Assembly: GCA_035048485.1 (NCBI GenBank)
Contig: CM068585.1
Span: 2,163,001-2,227,000 of the forward strand
DNA: 64,000 bases
Source: Pteria penguin
Taxonomy: Eukaryota; Mollusca; Bivalvia; Pterioida; Pteriidae
Direction: 5' to 3'
Shown: positions 11,745-23,410 of the stretch, in pieces
Layout: the number at the start of each line of letters is the position of its first letter
Position numbering within the stretch: position 1 is the first letter of the stretch
Position numbers and translations under genes: made by a program
The notes under the pieces: generated by a model
What the model was told of the DNA's origin: nothing
The model's input: only the letters and a program-made list of their open reading frames with translations
Database searches by the model: none

Positions 11745-12692
11745 CTCCTAACTACGGCGATGAACTCCAAACGAATTGACAGCATCTCTGACTCGGAAAC
11801 TACGGCGAAAAACTCGAAACGAACTGACACCGGCTGTGACTCGGAAACTACGGAGATAAACTTGAAACAAACTGACAGCATCTCTGACTCGGAAACTACG
11901 GCGAAAAACTCGAAAGAACAGACACCAGCAGTGACTCTGAAACTACGGAGATAAACTTGAAACGAACTGACAGCATCTCTGACCCAGAAACTACGGCGAA
12001 AAACTCGAAAGAACTGACACCAGCTGTGACTCGGAAACTACGCAGATAAACTTGAAACGAACTGAGAGCATCTCTGACTCGGAGACTACGGCGAAAAACT
12101 CGAAACGAACTGACACAATTTCTAACTCGGAAACTACGACGATAAATTCGAAACGAACTGACACAATTTCTGACTCAGAAACTACGACGAAAAACTCGAA
12201 ACGAACTGACACCAGCTGTGACTCGGAAACTACGGAGATAAACTTGAAACGAACTGACAACATCTCTGACCCAGAAACTACGGCGAAAAACTCGAAAGAA
12301 CTGACACCAGCAGTGACTCGGAAACTACGGAGATAACCTTGACACAAAATGACAGCATCTCCGACTCGGAGACTACGGCGAAAAACTCGAAACGAACTGA
12401 CACCAGCTGTGACTCGTAAACTACGAAGATAAACTTGAAACGAATTGACAACATCTCTGACTCGGACACTACGGCGAAAAACTCGAAACGAACTGACACA
12501 ATTTCTGACTTGGAAACTACGACGATAAACTCGAAACGAACTGACACAATTTCTGACTCGGAAACTACGACGATAAACTCGAAACGAACTGACATCAGCT
12601 GTGACTAAGAAATTACGGAGGTAAACTTGAAACGAACTGACAACATCTCTGACTCGGAGACTAGGGCGAAAAACTTGAAACGAACTGACAGG
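11745..12692. repeat. 45-bp minisatellite, about 21 copies
   Basis: The unit resembles AACTCGAAACGAACTGACAC plus a CAGCTGTGACTCGGAAACTA segment and CGG. Because 45 is a multiple of three, plus-strand frames read a 15-residue NSKRTDTISDSETTT-like unit and minus-strand frames read a complementary one. Two-base deletions in several units (AACTCGAAAGAACTG) break the frames, so translation is unlikely. An isolated relic of the unit (ACTCGGAAACTACGATGATG) recurs at 13198-13217. Confidence 0.93.
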
Positions 12693-13270
12693 TCAAGGAA
12701 TGGTAAATAACGAAACGTGCGATTGTCTGATTACCTGTAGGCAGAGAGGGACTAGTATTTCAATGTATCAGGGGCTCTAATTGGATGCAATTATTCAATC
12801 AATCCAAAACTAAAGATTGACTCTGCTGTAAAATTATGAATTTTAACCTTATTTCGCTAATGTACAGATTTTAGGATCTAAAACGTGTTGTTTACATCTG
12901 AAATTTTGCCAGGTTTTTAAATTTTTTGTTGTTGTTATTGTTTTTTTTTTCTTTTCTTTTTTTAGGGGTGACCCCCTTCCAACAAGATTTTTTTAGAAAT
13001 TACGGTGGATGACCTATAGTAAACTGTTAAAATTCTGATAGAGGAAGTACTGACAAACATTTTGATATATGGATTATGCATGTATAAAACTAAGATGTAG
13101 AAAGTTGTGTAAATCTTGCAGGGAAGTTTGGTACCTGTATGTTAACATGGGACTCTATGGGAAAAAGAATTACAATGCTTTGACCGACAGAACATTGACT
13201 CGGAAACTACGATGATGATAATGCGCATACAGAAGCATAGTCAACTCGAAACTAACTGCAAGAACCGGCA
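12693..13270. other. Spacer between the 45-bp and 41-bp arrays
   Basis: AT-rich unique sequence with a T-rich run at 12925-12965. No gene seen. Confidence 0.4.
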
Positions 13271-15152
13271 ACGGAATGGCTACATCCCGAGTACGTGTAG
13301 GACAAAGTCATTGTGAATGGCTACATCCCGAGTAGGTGTAAGACAAAGTCATTGTGAATGGCTACATCCCGAGTAGGTGTAAGACAAAGTCATTGTGAAT
13401 GGCTACATCCCGAGTACGTGTAGGACAAAGTCATTGTGAATGGCTACATCCCGAGTAGGTGTAGGACAAAGTCATTGTGAATGGCTACATCCCGAGTAGG
13501 TGTAAGACAAAGTCATTGTGAATGGCTACATCCCGAGTAGGTGTAAGACAAAGTCATTGTGAATGGCTGCATCCCGAGTAGGTGTAAGACAAAGTCATTG
13601 TGAATGGCTACATCCCGAGTACGTGTAGGACAAAGTCATTGTGAATGGCTGCATCCCGAGTAGGTGTAAGACAAAGTCATTGTGAATGGCTGCATCCCGA
13701 GTAGGTGTAAGACAAAGTCATTGTGAATGGCTACATCCCGAGTAGGTGTAAGACAAAGTCATTGTGAATGGCTACATCCCGAGTAGGTGTAAGACAAAGT
13801 CATTGTGAATGGCTACATACCGAGTACGTGTAAGACAAAGTCATTGTGAATGGCTACATACCGAGTAGGTGTAAGACAAAATCATTGTGAATGGCTACAT
13901 CCCGAGTAGGTGTAAGACAAAGTCATTGTGAATGGCTACATCCCGAGTAGGTGTAAGACAAAGTCATTGTGAATGGCTACATCCCGAGTACGTGTAGGAC
14001 AAAGTCATTGTGAATGGCTACATCCCGAGTAGGTGTAGGACAAAGTCATTGTGAATGGCTACATACCGAGTAGGTGTAAGACAAAGTCATTGTGAATGGC
14101 TACATCCCGAGTAGGTGTAAGACAAAGTCATTGTGAATGGCTGCATCCCGAGTAGGTGTAAGACAAAGTCATTGTGAATGGCTACATCCCGAGTACGTGT
14201 AGGACAAAGTCATTGTGAATGGCTACATCCCGAGTAGGTGTAAGACAAAGTCATTGTGAATGGCTACATCCCGAGTAGGTGTAAGACAAAGTCATTGTGA
14301 ATGGCTACATCCCGAGTAGGTGTAAGACAAAGTCATTGTGAATGGCTACATACCGAGTAGGTGTAAGACAAAGTCATTGTGAATGGCTACATACCGAGTA
14401 GGTGTAAGACAAAGTCATTGTGAATGGCTACATACCGAGTAGGTGTAAGACAAAGTCATTGTGAATGGCTACATACCGAGTAGGTGTAAGACAAAGTCAT
14501 TGTGAATGGCTACATACCGAGTAGGTGTAAGACAAAGTCATTGTGAATGGCTACATCCCGAGTAGGTGTAAGACAAAGTCATTGTGAATGGCTACATCCC
14601 GAGTAGGTGTAAGACAAAGTCATTGTGAATGGCTACATACCGAGTAGGTGTAAGACAAAGTCATTGTGAATGGCTGCATCCTGAGTAGGTGTAAGACAAA
14701 GTCATTGTGAATGGCTGCATCCCGAGTAGGTGTAAGACAAAGTCATTGTGAATGGCTGCATCCCGAGTAGGTGTAAGACAAAGTCATTGTGAATGGCTAC
14801 ATCCCGAGTAGGTGTAAGACAAAGTCATTGTGAATGGCTACATCCCGAGTAGGTGTAAGACAAAGTCATTGTGAATGGCTACATACCGAGTACGTGTAAG
14901 ACAAAGTCATTGTGAATGGCTACATACCGAGTAGGTGTAAGACAAAATCATTGTGAATGGCTACATCCCGAGTAGGTGTAAGACAAAGTCATTGTGAATG
15001 GCAACATACCGAGTAGGTGTAAGACAAAGTCGGTGTAAGACAAAGTCATTGTGAATGGCTACATCCCGAGTAGGTGTAAGACAAAGTCATTGTGAATGGC
15101 TACATCCTGAGTAGGTGTAAGACAAAGTCGGTGTAAGACAAAGTCGGTGTGA
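13271..15152. repeat. 41-bp minisatellite, about 45 copies
   Basis: The unit is AATGGCTACATCCCGAGTAG followed by GTGTAAGACAAAGTCATTGTG. Copies are nearly identical, and variants are CTACATCCC, CTGCATCCC and CTACATACC, plus GTAGGTGTAAG against GTACGTGTAGG. Runs of the same variant (for example CATACC at 14346-14520) show recent local amplification. The last copies at 15020-15150 are truncated internally (CAAAGTCGGTGTAAGACAAAG). Confidence 0.98.
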
Positions 15153-16045
15153 ATGCCCAAATTACGGAAACCATAGAAATGTTATTATTTTTATGAAGGT
15201 ACATGTGTTAAAACAAAGATACACATCCAGTATATAAACATGTGAAAAGACAGGTGAGAGTGTTTTTATAACCAACCGGTATAACGTTTTTTATACATTT
15301 AGCACAATTTTCATAAAGGCATACGCCCGGGTGACGTCAAAGGCACTTACGCTATTGGCATACCAGCAGAAAAGTCTGTACCAAATAACACCGGAATATA
15401 TGTCTTTCACGGAATCAAATCCAAGGATGGTTATTTAGATAAATAAGGATCGTTAACACGCCCACATGGCTAAACTGAAGGGTTATTATATTGCCTGGAT
15501 TAACAGATAATATCAGCGTAGATTAAGCAGTCGTTTTAGTCAACAACCCTCTCATTTTGTCTCGTATATAAGGTCATATCTATTCAAACTTGAAATTACA
15601 GTGGAACAACATGGGAAACATTGGCACAGGATTATAATGACATAATGACTTTCTGTAATTTATTGTATTTATTTATTGTTGACCCAGGTGTGCTGTTACC
15701 TGCACATGTATTTTTACGTACGTCTAAAGTTTTCACATACGAATAATTTTCATTGAGACAATAATACCGCCTGAAGTTTTGAGGTGATATATGAGCATCG
15801 TTTACAGATTTTTATATTTTATTGTATACTCGATTGATTTAATGACATAACAAAAAGGTATAAACACCTGTCTTTTACATATACGAATGCATCGAAATTT
15901 AATTTACTCCAGGTGATTTAATTTTGTATTTGTCTGGCGGTACATCACCTATACATTGATGGTCAGCATTAAGAAGTGGAGGAAAGTGTCGAACCTCGTC
16001 AGGGTTACAGATGCTGTAGTACCATATATGCTAGAGATCACTAGC
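15153..16045. other. Spacer, no gene recognised
   Basis: Unique AT-rich sequence between arrays. No exon or RNA gene was supported. Confidence 0.4.
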
Positions 16046-16870
16046 CGAGGTGACCACATCGATATATAGTGCAGCATTTAACCCCTCGCTCACCGTGGCC
16101 GCTAGGCATGGGTGAGTGACCACTGCGGGTTATAGTGCAGCAGTTTAGTCCACTCGACCATAATGGCCTCTAGATAGGGGTGAGTGAACACAGTGAGTTT
16201 TAGTGAAGCAGTTTAGTCCTCTCGATCACCGTGTCCTCTAAATAGGAGTGAGTGATCACAGTGGATTTTAGTGTAACATTTTAGTCCATTCGACCACTGT
16301 GACCTATAGACAGGAGTGAGTGACCACATAGAGGTACAGTGTAGCATTTCACTCCACTCGACCACCGTGACCTTTAGACAGAGGTGAGTGACCACATAGA
16401 AGTACAGTGCAGCATTTCACTACACTCGACAACCGTGACCTTTAGACAGAGGTGAGTGACCACATAGAGGTACAGTGCAGCATTTCACTCCACTCGACCA
16501 TCGTGACCTTTAGAAAGGAGTGAGTGACCACATAGAGGTACAGTGCAGCATTTCACTCCACTCGACCATCGTGACGTTTAGAAAGGAGTGAGTGATCACA
16601 TAGAGGTACAGTGCAGCATTTCACTCCACTCGACCATCGTGACCTTTAGAAAGGAGTGAGTGACCACATAGAGGTACAGTGCAGCATTTCACTCCACTCG
16701 ACCATCGTGACCTTTAGAAAGGAGTGAGTGACCACATAGAGGTACAGTGCAGCATTTCACTCCACTCGACCACCGTGACCTTTAGACAGAGGTGAGTGAC
16801 CACATAGAGGTACAGTGCAGCAATTCACTCCACTCGACAACCGTGACCTCTACACCACATAGAGGTATAG
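16046..16870. repeat. 68-bp minisatellite, about 12 copies
   Basis: The unit is CATAGAGGTACAGTGCAGCA, TTTCACTCCACTCGACCATC, GTGACCTTTAGAAAGGAGTG, AGTGACCA. Copy starts at 16463 and 16531 give the 68-bp period. Outer copies (16046-16260) are more divergent than central ones. Confidence 0.93.
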
Positions 16871-17530
16871 TCAAGTGCAGCATTTAGCCCTTTCGACCAT
16901 AGTGGCTCTAGACAGAGATGAATGACCACAGTGAAGTAAAGGCTTTTATTTAGCCTACCCGTACACCAGTATATCTAGATAGTGACCACGGTGAATTCTA
17001 GTAAATAACCCACTCGGTCACCGAGGTCACTAGACACAAGTGAAAGCCGGACACTGAAATACCTAGAGAGAGGGAGGGAGTGACCACAGTGAATTCTAGT
17101 AAACAGCCCACTTGGTCACCTAAATCATTAGACACAAGTGAAAGCCGGACACCCAGATATCTAGAGAGAGGGTAATGACCACAGTGAGTTCCAATAAATG
17201 GCCAACTCGGTCACCGTGATCATTAGATACAAGTGAAAGCCGGACATCGAGATATCTGGAGAGAGGGAAGTGACTACAGTCAGTTCTAGTAAATAGCCCA
17301 CTAGGTCACCGAGATCATTAGACACAAGTGAAAGCCGGACACCAAGATATCTAGAGAGAGGGTAATGACCACAGTGAGTTCCAATAAATGGCCAACTCGG
17401 TCACGGTGATCATTAGACACAAGTGAAAGCCGGACACCGAGATATCTAGAGAGAGGGAGGGAATGACCACAGTGAATTCCAATAAATGGACAACTCAGTC
17501 ACCGTGATTTTTACACACAGGTGAGAGCTC
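16871..17530. repeat. 95-bp minisatellite, about 6-7 copies, adjoining the 68-bp array
   Basis: The unit contains GACCACAGTGAATTCTAGTA, CTCGGTCACCGTGATCATTA, GACACAAGTGAAAGCCGGAC and ATCTAGAGAGAGGG. Starts at 17177, 17272 and 17367 give 95 bp. It shares the GAGTGACCACAG-type segment and CTCGNYCACCGTG with the neighbouring 68-bp unit, suggesting common descent. Confidence 0.88.
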
Positions 17531-17767
17531 ACGGCATGTTCCGGTGCAGCACCTTTCCATCGAATTAAAGGAGAAACACATCATGATTTTTTGTAGACAA
17601 CGTTTACCTTCATGTGGACGCTTCCAAAACTCAAATAGTTAAGTGTTTTCAAAGGTAACTTACAGTTATGTCACCATCTTCATCCAGAAGATTCGTATGT
17701 GACCACTGTCACATATTATGTTTACACAGGATTTTGTATTTATCAGTCTAAGTAAAACTCATGAGTG

Positions 17768-17902
17768 TTATACGGGGTCGTATAGCTCACATGGTATAAA
17801 CAGTAATGAGTGTTATACGGGGTCGTATAGCTCACATGGTATAAACAGTAATGAGTGTTATACGGGGTCGTATAGCTCACATGATATAAACAGTAATAAA
17901 TA
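17768..17902. repeat. 45-bp tandem triplication
   Basis: Three near-identical copies of GAGTGTTATACGGGGTCGTA-TAGCTCACATGGTATAAACAGTAAT, followed by degenerate ATAGATATAACGACAGTCTA copies to about 17960. Confidence 0.95.
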
Positions 17903-17984
17903 TAACGACAGACTAATAGATATAACGACAGTCTAATAGATATAGCGACAGTCTAATAGTGTATTAGTATGTACAGTAGAAGTC

Positions 17985-18735
17985 AAGTTACTTTTTCTTC
18001 TTGGTCAGATTATAGACCTCTTGTTGGTCAGATTTTGGGCCTTGAGTGAAGTCGTCCATGGTCCAAGCTATACTTCCTTTCGTTGGTCAGACTTTGGGTC
18101 TTGACTGAAGTCGCCCATGTTCAAAGCTATACTTTCTCTCATTGGTCAGATTATGGGCCTTGACTGAAGTCGCTATGATCCTAGCTATACTTCCTTTCGT
18201 TGGTCAGACTTTGGATTTTGACTGAAGTCGACCATGGTCTAAGCTATACTTTCTCTACTTGGTTAGTTTATGGGTCTTGACTGAAGTCGCTATGATCCAA
18301 GCTATACTTCCTTTCGTTGGTCAGACTTTGGGTTTTGACTGAAGTCGCCTATGGTCCGAGCTATACTTTCTCTCCTTGGTCAGATTATGGGCCTTGACTG
18401 AAGTCGCCCATGGTCTAATCTATACTTCCTCTAGCTGGCGGGTAGGGGGGGTGTTGCGGCTTGGTGTAGTGGTTTAGCGCTTGGATTGCTGCGACGATGA
18501 TCGGGGTTCGATTCCCGGATTGCACCACTAGGATTAAGAGGTTGGTTACCTCCTGCTTCCATGTGGCGATATAACTGAAAAATTGTTGAAAGCGACGTAA
18601 AACACCAATCAACCAAAACAAACCAAACCTCTTGTTGGTCAGATTTTTTTATCTTGATTGAAGTCGCTTATGGTCCGAGCTATACTTCTCTCGTTGGTCA
18701 GGTTATTGCTCTTGAATGAGTCGCCTATGACACTA
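17985..18735. repeat. 59-bp minisatellite, about 9 copies, split by a SINE
   Basis: The unit resembles CGTTGGTCAGACTTTGGGTC, TTGACTGAAGTCGCCCATGG, TCCAAGCTATACTTTCTCT. Starts at 18079 and 18138 give 59 bp. The array is interrupted by a SINE at 18433-18627 and resumes at 18628 in the same orientation. Confidence 0.9.
18433..18627 (+). mobile_element. tRNA-derived SINE (family 2), plus orientation
   Basis: A tRNA-like head carries an A-box-like TGGTGTAGTGGTTTAGCGC and a B box GGTTCGATTCCC. The body GGTTGGTTACCTCCTGCTTC and GAAAGCGACGTAAAACACCA leads to a CAACCAAAACAAACC tail. Short direct repeats (CCTCT) flank it in the 59-bp array. The same family lies inverted at 21478-21618 and 22434-22574. 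Protein frames read across it are spurious. Confidence 0.85.
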
Positions 18736-19187
18736 AACACTTATCCGCACAACACTCCAACTGTTACAAGGTACTTTTGAAACAGATACAGGACATCTTT
18801 ATGTTATCTCGAGAGAAATGTTTAACAATTGGTCTCACTGATTACTTCTTTAAACACTGCGTTATTTCTGGATGTGAATTTACACGATTCGTCAAGAACA
18901 ATCGTTTCTCCTAGGCAAGGCCGATCGTATATCACTCAACACTTACTCTGTCTGACGTCACGAACACTCTGACAGCCATTTTTATATGATCCTCTAATCT
19001 CTACACGATTTGGTCAGTCTGGACGCTACTTTGGTGGCTGAGTTGGTTCAAGCGAACGCTTTTAACTCTTAGCCTGCATTTTCTAGATTACACGAGAGAT
19101 CTATCAGAGACGGACAGAAGGTCGGTGAAACAACGGTTTTGCGGTTCCCACCACTAAATGCTGACCACTATTATAAAGGGGAAATAA
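18736..19187. other. Spacer with possible old SINE relic
   Basis: Mostly unique sequence. The stretch TGGCTGAGTTGGTTCAAGCG at 19033-19052 is A-box-like and may be a decayed tRNA-derived head. No gene seen. Confidence 0.3.
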
Positions 19188-19460
19188 GCCGGTATAGTCC
19201 AGTGGATAAGGTGCTTGGCTCGAGACCGGGAGGCCCGGGTTCGACTACCGCCATAGGTGCACCGGTGGTCCTTCGGATGAGACAGTAAGACCCGAGGTCC
19301 CGTATCGCGGTAGACGTGGCACGTCAATGATCTTTCAGTGTTTTGGGTGGGTCCGTTGCAAAGGTATAAATTTCTGTTATCAGGCAGATACTATATCTAT
19401 ATAACTATAATCGAGGAGTGACGTAAAACAATAATCAATCAATCAATCAGTCAATCAATT
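19188..19460 (+). mobile_element. tRNA-derived SINE (family 1), complete, with 12-bp target duplication
   Basis: The head has an A box TAGTCCAGTGGATAAGG and a B box GGTTCGACTACC. The body contains GAGACAGTAAGACCCGAGGT, CGTGGCACGTCAATGATCTT and GTGGGTCCGTTGCAAAGG. The tail is (AATC)n. The exact direct repeat AAGGGGAAATAA occurs at 19176-19187 and 19461-19472, marking a retrotransposed insertion. The same family is inverted at 47949-48227 and truncated at 57162-57379. Confidence 0.92.
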
Positions 19461-19472
19461 AAGGGGAAATAA

Positions 19473-20790
19473 ATCACTCACTGCTTACAAGGCTTTCAAA
19501 ATACACTATATATTTTACTATCACAATACTTATAAAGTGTGTCTCTTATCTGACGTTTGATTGCGGTATCATACGGAATTCGGGGACCATTATTGGTTTT
19601 GCCACATTATACGACTGATTTTTTCAGCAATGCATGTGGCCTGAATGGTTTCCCATTTTAAACATCGCATTTAACTTCTCATAGTCGATTTTATGCTCTG
19701 AAATGCTTATCAATTTGTGACACTTTTAAACTGGGTGAAAATACATTAATGGATACATATTTGCCCCCTTTTTATATCTCCACTTAACATGTATTATTTG
19801 ATCTGTCTCGGAATCCGTCACCAAATGAAGACTTGATATACTTATTGAACCATAAGCGTTTTTGCCCCTCAAGTCATACCCTATCGACTTAAGTTAAGAC
19901 TGGCGATACATCGTCATTCAATTGTTCTATCATATCGTTTATTTGATGTGTGTGTTGATTGGCACTGCGCACGTGATAGATCAATAAGAAACGACCCGCT
20001 GCTGCTTTTATATTCAGTAAATATCACAGCATATTCATTCAACCAAAAGTCAGAAATAATAAACATTGTACATTATTTTGAAAAAATATCGTTATTATAA
20101 TAAATCAAAATGTCTCTTTTATTTACTTTTTCATTTTACACTTCTGTAGATTCACAAAAAACCACCAATCGGAAGTTCTGCCTACGTCAAATGCCAGTGA
20201 GACTGGGTTTTATTCAGAATGTAAAACATTTTCTTTCTTTGCACACTAACTAGTGTCTTTGTTATACCGGAAGTTAAGTTAAATCATGAAGTAAGCACGT
20301 GTCTTACATACTTCTGCTGTCTGAATTATCACGATGCATTAAGCAGCAACTACAGTCGCCTTACAGACGTGGTTCCATTCAATGTGAGATTCTTGTCTGG
20401 ATACACGATAGACAGACACGTGCTTCCCCGGGCTCCTTTACAAGAGTGGACTTATCCACAGAAACTACTGCTTGTGATGACGAGATATATTCTTGCATCT
20501 ACAGTGAATGAAATCGAGTCATGCATTTTGTCAATCACACAGTTTACAAGCTATGTGGTTTACAAATGCACGCACCCAACAATCAGAAACCCACGATGGC
20601 ATCACTGTTGCAATCAAGAAGGATATAACAAAAAACAAATGGTTGAATGAATAAACAGTGCAAGATGCCACAAAATCAAGGGAGTAAACTACATGTTGAC
20701 CAAACTAAATCTGTGTCTGAATAATTGTTGCAAGACTGTTGTCCTCGTGTATTAATTTGGTCAGCATGTCAAAGATCTGTCATAATCCTG
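19473..20790. other. Spacer without confident gene
   Basis: AT-rich sequence. Plus-strand frames at 20299-20511 and 20369-20650 overlap each other, lack splice or start support and show nothing recognisable. Confidence 0.4.
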
Positions 20791-21477
20791 CTCTAAACAC
20801 TATAGGTCTGTCATAATACTGATAGATCAAATTATCGATCCCTCATAATCCTGACTAAGAAATCAACGATCCATCGTAATCCTTACTAAGAAATCATCTA
20901 TCCCTCGTAATCCTGACTAAGAAATCATCGATCCCTCGAAATCCTGACTAAGAAATCAACGATCCCCTATAATCCTGACTAAGAAATCATCGATCCCTCG
21001 TAATCCTGACTGAGAAATCATCGATCCCTCATAATCCTGACTAAGAAATCATATATCCCTCGAAATCCTGACTAAGAAATTAACGACCCCCTATAATCCT
21101 GACTAAAAATCATCGATCCCTCGAAATCCTGACTAAGAAATCATCGATCCCCTATAATCCTGACTAAGAAATCATCGATCTCTCGTAATCCTGAGTAAGA
21201 AATCATCGATCCCTCATAATCCTGACTAAAAATCATCTATCCCTGTAAATCCTGACTAAGAAATCAACGATCCCATATAATCCTGACTGAGAAATCATCG
21301 ATCCCTCGTAATCCAGACTAAAAAATCATCGATCCCTCGTAATCCTAACAAAGAAATCATCGATCCCTTATAATCCTGACTAAGAAATCATCGATCTCTC
21401 GTAATCCTTACTAAGAAATCCACGATCCCTCGTTATCCTGACTAAGAAATCAACGATCCCTCGTAATCCTGAATAAG

Positions 21478-21618
21478 TTGGTTGGTTGGTTCATTGGTGT
21501 TTTACGTCGCTTTCCACAATTTTCAGTTATATCGCGACATGGAAGCAGGAGGCAACCAACCTCTTAAACGTAGTGGCACAATCCGGAATCGAACCCGGAT
21601 CGTCGGCGCCTAAAGAAC
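21478..21618 (-). mobile_element. tRNA-derived SINE (family 2), minus orientation, copy 1
   Basis: Reverse complement of the 18433 family: TTTTACGTCGCTTTCCACAA, the B-box complement GGAATCGAACCCGGAT, and a GTTGGTTGGTTGG tail at the left. An exact 10-bp target duplication, CCTGAATAAG, flanks it (21468-21477 and 21619-21628), derived from the 31-bp array. Confidence 0.92.
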
Positions 21619-22433
21619 CCTGAATAAGAAATTATTGATCCCTCATAATCCTGACTAAGAAATCATCGATTCCTCATAATCCTGACTAAGAAATCAACGA
21701 TCCCTCGTAATCCTGACTAAGAAATCAACGATCCCTCGTAATCCTGACTAAGAAATCATCGATCCCTCGTAATCCTGACTAAGAAATCAAGATCCCTAGT
21801 AATCCTGACTAAGAAATCAACGATCCCTCGTAATCCTGACTAAGAAATCATCTATCCCTCGAAATCCTGACTAAGAAATCAACGATCCCCTATAATCCTG
21901 ACTAAGAAATCATCGATCCCTCGTAATCCTGACTGAGAAATCATCGATCCCTCATAATCCTGACTAAGAAATCATATATCCCTCGAAATCCTGACTAAGA
22001 AATTAACGATCCCCTATAATCCTGACTAAGAAATCATCGATCCCTCGAAATCCTGACTAAGAAATCATCGATCCCCTATAATCCTGACTAAGAAATCATC
22101 GATCCCTCGTAATCTTGACTAAGAAATCATCGATCCCTCATAATCCTGACTAAAAAATCATCGATCCCTCGAAATCCTGACTAAGAAATCAACGATCCCA
22201 TATAATCCTGACTGAGAAATCATCGATCCCTCGTAATCCAGACTAAGAAATCATCGATCCCTCGTAATCCTAACAAAGAAATAATCTATTCCTAGTAATC
22301 CTGACTAAGAAATCATCGATCCCTTATAATCCTGACTAAGAAATCATCGATCTCTCGTAATCCTTACTAAGAAATCCACGATTCTTCGTTATCCTGACTA
22401 AGAAATCAACGATCCCTCGTAATCCTGAATAAG

Positions 22434-22574
22434 TTGGTTGGTTGGTTTATTGGTGTTTTACGTCGCTTTCCACAATTTTCAGTTATATCTCGACATGGAA
22501 GCAGGAGGCAACCAACCTCTTAAACATAGTGGCACAATCCGGAATCGAACCCGGATCGTCGGCGCCTAAAGAAC
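22434..22574 (-). mobile_element. tRNA-derived SINE (family 2), minus orientation, copy 2 (duplicated with the array)
   Basis: Same 141-bp length and same CCTGAATAAG flanks as copy 1. About three differences are visible (TTCATTGG/TTTATTGG, TATCGCG/TATCTCG, AAACGTAG/AAACATAG). Identical insertion boundary and flanks show this is a segmental copy of the first insertion, not a second transposition. Confidence 0.92.
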
Positions 22575-22992
22575 CCTGAATAAGAAATTATTGATCCCTC
22601 ATAATTCTGACTAAGAAATCAACGATCCCTCATAATCCTGACTAAGAAATCAACGATCCCTCGTAATCCTGACTAAGAAATCATCGATCCCTCGTAATCC
22701 TGACTAAGAAATCAAGATCCCTAGTAATCCTGACTGAGAAATCATCGATTCCTCATAATCCTGACTAAGAAATCATAGATCCCTTGTAATCCTGACTAAG
22801 AAATCAACGATCCCTCGTAATCCTGATTAGGAAATCATTGATCCCTCGTAATCCTGACTAAGAAATCATCGATCCCTCATAATTCTGACTAAGAATTCAT
22901 TGATCCCACATAATGTTGACTAAGAAATCATCGATCCCTCATAATGTTGACTAAGAAATCATTGATCCCTCGTAATTCTGACTATGAAATCA

Positions 22993-23410
22993 AAATTCGT
23001 CGTAGTCCTATTGAAGGTATATATATAAATTTTCATGATTGAGTGGTAATCCTGCTTAAGATTTCACACATCTGACTTAGGATTTCATGATTGAGTGGTA
23101 ATTCTGTCGTAATTCTTCTTAGGATTTCATAAAGATATTATAGGCCTGTCATGATTCTGCTTAAGATATCGTAGATTTGTTGTGTTCCTGCTTCAGATTT
23201 CATAGATGTGTCATAATCTTGCTCAAGATTTCAAAGATCTGTCGTAATTCTGATTAAGATTTCATAGATCTGTCGTAATCCTTATTAAGATTTCACAGAT
23301 CTGTAGTTAATCCTACTTAAGATTTCATAAATCTGTCGCAATCCTGATTGAAACTTCATAGATCTGTCGTTTACTTGTTTAAGATTTCATAGATCTGTCG
23401 TAATCCTGCT
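22993..23410. repeat. Divergent flank of the 31-bp array
   Basis: About 13 degenerate copies with a consensus near AAGATTTCATAGATCTGTCG plus TAATCCTGCTT. The period is again 31 bp and the unit aligns with the main-array unit, differing at the AGATCTGTCG core. Confidence 0.85.

Larger units (their letters stand above)
20795..22992. repeat. 31-bp minisatellite, about 60 copies, with two SINE copies inside
   Basis: The unit is AAGAAATCATCGATCCCTCG followed by TAATCCTGACT. Variation sits at ATCGATC/AACGATC, CTCG/CTAT/CTCA and TAATCC/AAATCC. Many copies carry an ATCGAT palindrome. Two copies of a block of about 0.95 kb, each with a SINE, lie in tandem (see findings). Confidence 0.97.

Noticed and set aside
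13271..15152. Regular direct repeats that could suggest a CRISPR array
   Set aside because: Units are contiguous, with no unique spacers, and the context is a eukaryotic genome with introns and SINEs. It is a minisatellite.
18415..18621. Minus-strand frames of 61 and 68 codons
   Set aside because: They are read across a tRNA-derived SINE on the opposite strand.
20299..20650. Two overlapping plus-strand frames of 70 and 93 codons
   Set aside because: No splice sites, domain or compositional support.
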